Origin: Siphonodentalium dalli
Lineage: Eukaryota; Mollusca; Scaphopoda; Gadilida; Siphonodentaliidae
DNA length: 64,000 nucleotides
Assembly (NCBI GenBank): GCA_032622095.1
Contig: CP136066.1
Location: forward strand, 146,225,559-146,289,558
Direction of reading: 5' to 3'
Shown: one piece after another, positions 57,701-64,000 of the stretch
Layout: every line of letters starts with the position of its first letter
Position numbering within the stretch: the first letter of the stretch is position 1
The notes under the pieces: generated by a model
Told to the model about the DNA's origin: nothing
Database searches by the model: none
What the model saw: the letters and a program-made list of their open reading frames with translations, nothing else
Position numbers and translations under genes: made by a program

Positions 57701-59912
57701 TAACCGCTTGACTACGTTGCAGATTTGGGAGCATATCTGAGCTATGTCATTGACTGTAAGTCCGTTGTTGAATTCGGATGACAGATAGCGTCGTGATGTA
57801 ACGACTGAACTCTCAACAACCACAAAACTGAGCCTATATCATCATGATTGTTTTCAATATAACTTTCGAATGTTTGTCAGTCTCACTGCCTGTAAAAATG
57901 CTAATTACCGCGAAGGGCTGAAAGTGCTTTCAACTTAACTAAGTTCGTCAAAGTGACGAATCAATCTCAATTCATTTTGAGACAGATCGTGCTCACATTT
58001 ACTCTTATCAAGTAATGATGCTGATATATGTATCATTGTTGAAAAATTCATTGAAAAGATAATTGATCTCAGAGGTCATATTTGAAGCCCAGTGCATGTA
58101 CATGTAGTTAGTGTGACAATTGGATAATTATTACTTATATACATGTTTACATTTCAATGTTTTTTGTGTGTGTGCACATGTGTTTATCACAACACCAACA
58201 CCAACAACAACAACAACAAAGAAGAGAAGATGATATGACAATTATTAATCTAGATTACCGATTACCTGTCACCCACATGTTATTGTATTTACATTTAATT
58301 ACGACTTCATCATCATTGTTATTATTATAATTTATAGCCAAATGTGATAACTATGTATGTTTCGTCATGAGCTATTAATAAAACTTCAAACTTCAAACTT
58401 CATTTACTATGTTTTTTAGTTTCTCCCAGAGTGAGCATTTTTTTAAAGTACCGATGTATATAAAGTATTCGTTTTAATTGCAGGTGTAATCTCAAGAGAA
58501 GAATTAAGACGCTCTCCATTCGTATTCGAGGGAGAAGAACGTAAGTTGGTTGAACAGCATATACATGTAGCTAGCTACCTTGCGGTTGGTCACGCATACG
58601 GGCCACATATATCAACATAGACTACACCGATAGAGATAATGTTCCATAAGTACAAAACCTGTGAACTTTAATCATAGACACATTTCGCTTAATGAACGAC
58701 AACAGATAATTATTACGAATAGGGTACTACGTCACTAGAATTTGTGTTCTTTCTATTCGTTGTTGTTTTCCCTATTCGTTGTTACGATTGGGGTTTTGGA
58801 TTGTCGACAAACCTCACAAATACATCATACATAAAATGTTCGCGATCGTTTCTCAGCTCCACAATGTTGGAGATGACTCTGAGATCACCATTATAAAAAC
58901 ACTATGGTAAACCATGGTAAAAATACACTGGTATTCTGTGGTATTCTACCAGGGTGATTTAAACCAGCTAATTTTACTCTGGTAAAATTCATCTAGTGAA
59001 TGGTCACCATATTATACATTATACGCACACATGTAGACCCACACATGTATTTTGATCACAGAAAGCTAATATTGTGTTCTAGTACACTCATGGTTAGTAG
59101 TTAAAATAGATTCACTTTGGTAGAAAACATGGTTTTCTTTTGAAAACTAGGAACTGTTGTTTTAAATAAATTGTCCAAAATTGCTTTAATGCTACATTTT
59201 CCAGCACAACATACTTTGAAAATATAAAATTTTCAGTTAAATCAGAAATCTGAGGATGTAGCTTCTTTATACTGAAAGATTAAGGTTCTGAAAAAAAATG
59301 GCATGACAATATTGAAATCAACCATCTCGGTGCTACCTTAAACATTCTATGACTGGAGCTTCATGAAAAAACAGTATGATAATGTTGAAATCAGCCATCT
59401 CTGTGCTACTTTAAACCTTTCATGACTGGAGCTTCTTGAAATTTTGCGAAAACCCTGTGCCAATGCATTCTCTTATATATAAGAGCCTCCCCTATGGAGC
59501 ATCGCAAATATAAGAGCTTGCTTTGTTCTAACAATATTATATATAAGCCAGTGTATCCTCCTATATATGCGAGGCTCCCTATGGGATACTCGCATATATA
59601 AGATCAGGCACTGGCACATGATCGTTAATGCTACACCAGCTCAGCTCCGGTCACGAACCTCATGAAAGGGTTAAATTACTTACATGTCAGCATGTTTCTT
59701 ACTTTGCAGCTGGCTCTTCGATTGAAATGAAAGTGGCAGCAAAGATTGCACGAGAGGGACTTCCCGACGAGATTCGCGAAACGGCGTTGGAAGAGGAAGC
59801 GGAAGAGGAAGATGAAGAAAATGGACAAGAGGGGCCGACGGAAAGGGAACTACAGAACTTAGAAATACTGCGCCGTAAGCTGGTCGAGCTGCAAAACAAC
59901 ATAAAGAAATGA
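54512..59912 (+). CDS. small secreted protein gene, three coding exons (unrecognised family)
   Basis: Joined coding exons 54512-54704, 58484-58540 and 59710-59912 total 453 bases: 150 residues and a stop. Residues 1-22 are a typical signal peptide (MKLATCVTVGLLLVLFVGEA core), so the product enters the secretory pathway. The mature start WGWDWDW has Trp alternating with Gly/Asp, then a segment with Cys42 and Cys50, the sequon NST at 46-48, and RRKR at 58-61, a possible furin-type cleavage site. Exon 2 gives SREELRRSPFVFEGEE. Exon 3 gives a helical part (MKVAAKIAREGLPDEIRE), an acidic stretch at about 111-124, and Leu/Ile at 131, 134, 137, 141, 144 and 148 in heptad spacing, suggesting a short coiled coil. 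A propeptide or peptide precursor is plausible but inferred. The exon 1 donor is uncertain. No family name is offered. Confidence 0.7.
54737..54998. mobile_element. piggyBac-type MITE just inside intron 1
   Basis: TTAACCCTTTCATGGCGGGAGC to ATGGAATGGTTAA, 262 bp. The interior has two sets of inverted TATATGCGA/TCTC modules (CATTCTCTTATATATGCGAA, GAGACTCGCAAATATAAGAG). It begins 12 bases after the GT of the candidate donor at 54725. Confidence 0.85.
54999..55653. other. intron 1 sequence, nothing recognised
   Basis: No repeat or frame supported. Local GTAATGTTTACATACCAATG and CATTGTTATGTATACAAAAC strings form a weak inverted pair at about 55312 and 55530. Confidence 0.35.
55654..55740. mobile_element. 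right half of a piggyBac-type MITE
   Basis: GGGGGACTCGCATATATGAG, GCTTTGGCACATGATTTTCG and GAAGCTCCAGTTATTGAAGG match the right part of the family. The end reads GAAGGGCTAA, a decayed TTAA. Confidence 0.7.
55801..56030. mobile_element. mariner-type MITE in intron 1
   Basis: CAGTAATGCCCTAATTAATC to ATTAGAGCATTACTGTA. The two arms are nearly identical inverted copies meeting near 55915 (CATAGAAAGCTCTAGCCTAG). The left flank is TG rather than TA, probably a mutation. Confidence 0.85.
56031..56324. other. intron 1 sequence, nothing recognised
   Basis: No supported feature. Confidence 0.35.
56325..56775. repeat. cluster of AGAACCAA/TTGGTTCT motifs with a GAYGAY tract
   Basis: More than a dozen copies of AGAACCAA or TTGGTTCT in both orientations lie at irregular spacing, so the segment can fold many ways. 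A tract of GAT/GAC/GAA triplets (about 56572-56655) sits inside and would encode Asp/Glu if read in frame, but stops interrupt it. The plus-strand frame at 56324-56524 is part of the cluster. It is within intron 1. Confidence 0.7.
56776..57159. other. intron 1 sequence, nothing recognised
   Basis: No supported feature. Confidence 0.35.
57160..57455 (-). repeat. diverged single-arm relic of the giant palindrome
   Basis: CCAATTCCATAATTATCCCA, TTTAAAGCAAAAATCGCGAC, ACATAG-TAAT, and the end AAATGGTACAGCAGGGTGGA follow the order seen in the right arm at about 14790-15080 and, inverted, in the left arm at 10360-10660. It is very diverged, so it marks an old insertion of the same family. Confidence 0.6.
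57580..57606. repeat. TA microsatellite
   Basis: (TA)n run of about 24 bases, ending at ATATATTCATTA. Confidence 0.9.
57674..57838 (-). pseudogene. short protein-like frame, perhaps a retroelement tail
   Basis: On the minus strand a stop-to-stop frame of about 54 residues reads VVESSVVTSRRYLSSEF and then NDIAQICSQICNVVKRLFEA, with plausible composition and ending at TAG 57674-57676. About 220 bp further along, ATAGATAGATATATAGATTT at 57456-57475 could be the complement of a LINE-type tail. I do not recognise the protein. It could be the end of a decayed LINE ORF or chance. Confidence 0.22.
57842..58480. other. intron 1 sequence with AATAAA and short direct repeats
   Basis: (ACA)n-like CACCAACAACAACAACAAC lies near 58190-58218. 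AATAAAACTTCAAACTTCAA at about 58377 looks like a polyadenylation signal followed by a short repeated tail, possibly a retroposon 3' end. No frame supported. Confidence 0.35.
58484..58540 (+). CDS. coding exon 2 of the secreted-protein gene
   Basis: The acceptor TTTTAATTGCAG ends at 58483 and the donor GTAAGT starts at 58541; both are strong. The 57-base exon completes codon 65, encodes 18 residues (VISREELRRSPFVFEGEE) and gives the first base of codon 84. The other two frames either stop at once or do not connect to exon 3. Confidence 0.75.
58677..58890 (+). repeat. left end of the TIR element family at 29907
   Basis: AGACACATTTCGCTTAATGA, ATAATTATTACGAATAGGGT, ACTACGTCACTAGAATTTGT and TGTTACGATTGGGGTTTTGG match 29907-30125. 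The match ends near GAGATGACTCTGAGA. It lies in intron 2. Confidence 0.75.
58901..59030 (+). repeat. inverse copy of the 8330-8480 repeat
   Basis: AACACTATGGTAAACCATGG, TACTCTGGTAAAATTCATCT-like and AGTGAATGGTCACCATATTA mirror the sequence at 8330-8480, without the GC hairpin. Confidence 0.6.
59411..59674. mobile_element. piggyBac-type MITE just before exon 3
   Basis: TTAAACCTTTCATGACTGGAGC to CTCATGAAAGGGTTAA, 264 bp, the best-preserved copy of the family with both TTAA ends. It ends 35 bases before the acceptor at 59709. A further partial duplicate of its left end lies at about 59318-59365 (AACATTCTATGACTGGAGCT). Confidence 0.9.
59710..59912 (+). CDS. coding exon 3 of the secreted-protein gene
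   Basis: The acceptor TTACTTTGCAG ends at 59709. The exon completes codon 84 (C|CT, Pro) and runs 66 further codons to TGA at 59910-59912. It carries the basic/acidic helix and the C-terminal Leu heptads. The antisense frame at 59699-59923 is a shadow. Confidence 0.75.
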
Positions 59913-60001
59913 ATTACTGACAAAAGAAGTAAATGAAAAAGTGTATCCTGACAAATTTATAGCATTATGAAAGGAAGGGTATACTTAGGGTGGTAGCCAC
60001 A

Positions 60002-60193
60002 TACAGCAATTCCCTATATAATTGACTCCTTAACCACAGCAGAATTTTGAGTAACTTTTCAGGATATAGTCGGAAATATGGCTTGTTTCCATTTTTCAGA
60101 TGAATGGCAACAAGAATATTTCCTAATAAATCCTGAAAAGTTACCCATAATTCTGCTGTGGTTAAGGAGTCGATTATTTAGGGCATTACTGTA
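60002..60193. mobile_element. mariner-type MITE downstream of the stop codon
   Basis: TACAGCAATTCCCTATATAA to TTTAGGGCATTACTGTA; palindromic, with a shortened centre. If the mRNA ends at the AATAAA near 60377, the element would be inside the 3' untranslated region. Confidence 0.85.
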
Positions 60194-60376
60194 GACTGGT
60201 GTGGCCAATCGTTACCATATCGGCTAAATGACAAAAGATGAAAATTAGAGTTTCTAAATGAAAACAGAAATTACATATCAAAGGCCCTAGCTCATAACAT
60301 ATAACAATAATTTATTATGATTTTGAATAATTACGTTATCTCTCTTACCTTTTGTGAAAATGCACTTAGTTTTTAT

Positions 60377-60382
60377 AATAAA
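60377..60382 (+). terminator. candidate polyadenylation signal AATAAA
   Basis: First AATAAA noticed after the stop at 59912, about 465 bases downstream. The sequence is AT-rich, so chance matches are expected. Confidence 0.3.
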
Positions 60383-60853
60383 TCATAACACTATTTTCAA
60401 ATCATATTCTAAAATGGGAGAATACAAATTGATTTGTCTTTGTATAATTTAATTTGGAGTGTTGCAAACAATGTAAAAGTCTAAATCACAGTTAGCGCAC
60501 ATCATTTAACGGGTGCAGATGATTGTTCTAAAAGCTAGAAATATGTTCGGCAACAGATTAGAGTGAGTTAATTAATATTCAAATATATGTGCATGTAGCT
60601 ATCTTACAGGATATAAAAGATATATTCCGGTTCTGGGTTCTGTTGTTTAGATTATGGTGTATAATTAGCATATTATATGAAAAGAGAATTGCGTCAAGAA
60701 TGACTCTATTTTGTTTGATATATCGTTTTGCATTTATTTTGAATAAAAAATAAATGAATGTTGCATGACATTTAAATGTCTAGATTATTTGTCATATTTG
60801 TTTTTCGACAATTATTCAACAGAACAATACACGCAATCAACGATGTTAAATTA
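60383..60853. other. no feature recognised
   Basis: AT-rich; nothing supported. Confidence 0.35.
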
Positions 60854-61269
60854 TGGTGCGTTCATACATGCACTGGCAAGTTTGCACGGTATAGTTTGCA
60901 GGCATTTTGTCGTAGAAAACGATATGGTGCCAGAATATGAACGGAAACAAGCATATAAGATGCATCTGTACCACAGCTAACTATGTGCGAAGTAAAATCT
61001 CTGTAGTTCCACCTATAGCAATGCTACCGGAATTTGCCTGTAAATAGCATGCAATTATCTCGCAAGAATAAATCATACAGGTATTTAAAGACAAATTACA
61101 GTAGCACGTTACAATTGCAACTACACACATTTTACATCTAATGGCGTTCGCTTTGGTAAGATGCATGATATTTGCATGTTTCCGTTCATATTATGGCACC
61201 ATGTAGTTTTCTATGACGAAATGCCAGCAAAAACATACTGTGCAAAATTGCCAGCGAATGAACGTACCC
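60854..61269. mobile_element. PIF/Harbinger-type MITE with TTA duplication
   Basis: TTA|TGGTGCGTTCATACATGC to GCGAATGAACGTACCC|TTA. The arms are long and inverted: GATATGGTGCCAGAATATGA then ACGGAAAC at the left, GTTTCCGTTCATATTATGGC at the right. It is related to 41785-42185. Confidence 0.85.
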
Positions 61270-61363
61270 TTAGAGTCCTCATGTTGTTGTTGTAATTACT
61301 GTGTGTGAACCTCTGCATATATTTTTTTATTTACCCTCCCTTCCATATCAGGTCAGCAACTAT

Positions 61364-62027
61364 GGCTGCGGACACACTTACCACAATAGCGATGGCATAG
61401 TAGCTAGGTGTGACAATTTATTATGGTTGAGTTTGGTGACAATTGGTCCGTCATAATTCTGTGACATAGCTATCCATGTCGCCCGCTGATTTTCCGCACA
61501 ATGAGTCGACTGGACCAATTAACCATTGCTTTTCACCAAGTTTGATCTCTACTCATTACGTTTTGCTAAATTGTATTCACGACGATATATATAATTGCAC
61601 GATAGATCGTCCATAATTGTGTTTGACCGTGGCCTGGTGACAATTCCTCATTGACTCACATATATATCATTATTGTGGTACGTTCTTTTATATGATCTCA
61701 AGGCATGCATGTTTATCTACTTATATTAATTTCATTAGTAAGAACAATCATGGCTGTTGAGATGGGTTATTCATTAAGTTATCAAGTGGACTTGTGTGCT
61801 ACCATGCAAAATATAACACTGCGTGTTGAGTAAAGATCAACATCGACAACACGTACATCCTTGAGAGATCGACCGTCGCTGGTAGACTCATTGTGCGAAT
61901 TTTCAGAGGGCGACATGGCTTGCTATGGCATATTAATTATGACAACCAATTGTCACCAAACTCCACCATAATAAATTGTCACACCTACTATGCCATCGCT
62001 ACTGTGGTACGTGCTGTGTCCGCAGCC
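61364..62027. mobile_element. MITE with about 160-bp terminal inverted repeats
   Basis: GGCTGCGGACACACTTACCA to ACGTGCTGTGTCCGCAGCC. The arms include CGATGGCATAGTAG, GTGTGACAATTTATTATGG and CACAATGAGTC/GACTCATTGTGCG. There is a unique loop of about 340 bp between them and no coding frame. The target duplication is unclear. Confidence 0.8.
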
Positions 62028-62377
62028 AAATATGTTATAACATGTCAATTGTAATACAAATAAATAGTTAAACTATACTGATTTATTCAGCGTCTCTGCA
62101 CATGTCCATCGAATAGGTTACTCGTGTGTGAATACGCCCATATATACGCGGTCGCGGATTCTCGACACAATACATCCTGTCACTGAGTCGCGACCACATT
62201 GGATCCATCCAGCTCTCGTTCCGCGGTTTAATTGCTATAGGTCAAAGTTCTGGGGGTGCATTCCATATATAGAGTTTTGAATATTCATAAATTCCATATG
62301 TGGAGCTTTTGAATATTCATGAATTCAATATATAGAATGCACCTCCAGACCTTCGACCTGTAGCACGTAAAGACACA
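62028..62377. other. small inverted repeat, no gene
   Basis: GGTCAAAGTTCTGGGGGTGC at about 62241 and GCACCTCCAGACCTTCGACC at about 62340 are inverted, with ATTCCATATATAGAG/TCAATATATAGAATGC inside; probably a short MITE at 62240-62360. Confidence 0.55.
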
Positions 62378-62620
62378 AGCGGCGTTCCCTGTGGGTGTAG
62401 GTGTTAAAATAGTTACATCCACCAAAACCGCCATAAGAATATTATATAATAGACAGATATTATACCAATCACACATATCGCGTACATTGCATGTTATTGT
62501 CAAGTTTGTACCCTTGGTTATGTAAATAAACATAAAAAAAACGTTACGGAACCGATTGTTTATATGAACATACGATTATAAACATAAATCACAAATATTA
62601 TGTGTTCTTTGTAACTAGTA
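62378..62620 (+). repeat. dispersed repeat of about 430 bp, copy 3 (partial)
   Basis: AAAACCGCCATAAGAA, CATTGCATGTTATTGTCAAG, GTTATGTAAATAAACATAAA and AACGTTACGGAACC follow the order of copies 1 and 2. It ends about 150 bp earlier than they do. Confidence 0.65.
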
Positions 62621-62744
62621 CTACTTTGTACCATTTCCCAATGAAAAATAATTTTCGAGTAATATGAAAGTTTATTGAAAGTTATAGGAACGTGACTGTA
62701 GAACCGAGGGTGATTTCCATTCCTTATTAAAAAATATTAAAATT

Positions 62745-63510
62745 TAGGCCAAACAAAAAGGGTGTTGTATGGTGGCGCCCAAATGCACTCTTTCCAAACA
62801 CCCCTTTCACCCCACCCGATCCAAAATGGCCGCCTTCCAGAGGGGTTCAAATAGGCACCCATACAAATTCTCGGTCCTCTGACCGATTTAGGTCAAACAA
62901 AGGGTGTTGTATGTAAACAAAATCGGTCAAGGGGCAGATAAATGGAATGGGTGCCCCATTCGAATCCCTCTGGACGGCGGCCATTTCGCATCGGTTGGGA
63001 TGAAAGTGATGAATATTTAGATTGCCTTGGGTCCACCCTAAAACACCCTTTTTTGACCTAAATCGGTCGACGGGGCGATAAATGGCATGGGTGCCCCCTA
63101 TTTGAACACCTCTGGACGGTGGCCATTTTGGATCGGGTGGGATGAAAGTGGTGAAGATATAGATTGGCTTGGGGCCACCATACAACAACCTTTGTTTGAC
63201 CTAAATCGGTCAAGGGGCCGATAAACGGCGACTATTTTGGATCAGGTGGGATGAAAGGTGTGAATATTTATATTAGCTTGGGGGCCACCCTACACCCTAC
63301 CCGTTGTTCTACCTAAATCGGTCGAGGGGCGAGAAATGGCATGGATGCCCTATTTGAGCCACTTCGGACGGCGGCCATTTTGGATCAATGTGGGTGAAAT
63401 GGGTGAATATTTAGATTGACTTGGGGCCACCCTATACGACACCCTTTATTTGAAATAATTTGGTAAAAGGGCCGAGAAATGGCATGTGTGCCTAATTTGA
63501 ACCGCTCTGG
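62745..63510. repeat. about 137-bp tandem repeat, first unit inverted
   Basis: Units contain ACCTAAATCGGTC, GGGGC(C/A)GATAAATGG, CTCTGGACGGCGGCCATTTT and GATCGGGTGGGATGAAAG. About four units run head to tail from 62890 to 63510. The unit at about 62745-62890 is in the opposite orientation. The minus-strand frame of 113 residues (62847-63188) is a repeat translation. Confidence 0.85.
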
Positions 63511-63634
63511 AAAACATTTACAAGTACAGCACGAACAATGACTGCTTGTTGACGGGAGTTGTTTTAGAACCAGAAAGTTTGAGCCCCACGAAGCAAATGT
63601 GTACCATCTAAATTGGAGTGTAAATTTTTGATGT

Positions 63635-64000
63635 GGGCCACGTATGCGGATACCGATGTGGAGGTTCTGGGTTCATAAGCGTCCCGATGCTACGATTGGT
63701 TTGTTATTACTGCAATCGCGGATCTGCTTGGTGGTACTCAACCTCTTTTTCACCCATTGGTTCGCAACTTCAGAAGTGTTCTCTTCCTGTGAAATTCTAA
63801 ATGTGTGCCCTGCATCCGGATACATATATATATGTTCTGGGTCATTATACTTTCAGAAGCTACGATTGGTTTGTTGTAACTGCATAATCACGGATCTGCT
63901 TGGTGGTACTCAACCTCTTTTTCACCCATTGGTTCGCAACTTCAGAAGTGTTCTCTTCCTCTGAAATTCTAAACGTGTGCCCTGTATGCGGATACATATA
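63635..64000 (+). repeat. 170-bp tandem repeat running off the window
   Basis: TACGATTGGTTTGTTATTAC at 63691 and TACGATTGGTTTGTTGTAAC at 63861 mark two units. GGATCTGCTTGGTGGTACTC, AACCTCTTTTTCACCCATTG and CAGAAGTGTTCTCTTCCT are almost identical in both. The array continues past 64000. The 106-residue frame here is a repeat translation. Confidence 0.9.

Noticed and set aside
59699-59923. Serine-rich minus-strand frame of 74 residues
   Set aside because: Antisense shadow of the Glu-rich exon 3.
62847-63188. 113-residue minus-strand frame
   Set aside because: Translation of the 137-bp tandem repeat, with the repeat unit visible in the peptide.

Overview
This window looks like nuclear DNA of an animal, probably a marine invertebrate and perhaps a mollusc. 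It is AT-rich and has no compact operon-like coding. It is crowded with short non-autonomous DNA transposons, LINE fragments ending in ATT-type tails, a tRNA-type SINE, Helitron-like elements with a central tandem core (the layout described for bivalve 'pearl' elements), and TTAGGG-type telomere motifs. The mollusc assignment is an inference from repeat style; no marker gene fixes the taxon.

The only convincing host gene lies near the right end (54512-59912, + strand). Three coding exons join into a 150-residue protein: a signal peptide, a Trp/Asp-rich N-terminus, a short two-cysteine segment with one N-glycosylation sequon, an RRKR dibasic site, an acidic stretch and a C-terminal heptad-repeat helix. 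I do not recognise the family. Reading phase is exact across both introns only if exon 1 uses a weak donor at 54705. The stronger donor 20 bp downstream would need an extra, unseen exon. The introns are filled with transposon relics, and a TTAA-flanked element sits very close to one splice site at each end of the gene.

Layout. 1-9.9 kb: repeat remnants, a palindrome-rich GCGCTTAAGCGC cluster, a nested mariner-type MITE, a 5'-truncated CR1/L2-like LINE, a 175-bp triplet repeat and a 56-61-bp minisatellite. 10.3-15.1 kb: one almost spacer-free 4.8-kb inverted repeat whose inner parts are arrays of a short TTAGTCAATATATG-like unit. 16.4-20.1 kb: piggyBac-type MITE, a long inverted repeat holding a Helitron-like element, then two more MITEs. 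20-29 kb: mostly featureless, with scattered short repeats. 29.9-32.1 kb: a long-TIR element broken by a SINE, a second Helitron-like element containing TTAGGG motifs, and a piggyBac-type MITE. 32.9-36.5 kb: LINE tail, possible orphan exon, degenerate macrosatellite. 37-43 kb: dispersed repeats, a 21-bp minisatellite, a candidate promoter and a PIF/Harbinger mosaic with a transposase fragment. 45.4-48.5 kb: paired Harbinger-like elements around tandem duplications. 48.5-53.1 kb: repeat-poor. 53.2-60.4 kb: transposon pile-up and the secreted-protein gene. 60.9-64 kb: Harbinger-type MITE, another long-TIR MITE, and two satellite arrays.

No intact autonomous transposon, CRISPR array, rRNA or convincing tRNA gene was seen. 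The sequence alone does not reveal a new multi-gene system. The most unusual items are the giant palindrome, the unrecognised secreted-protein gene with its splice puzzle, and the nested and mosaic transposons. All coordinates of repeats are by eye and may be off by several bases.
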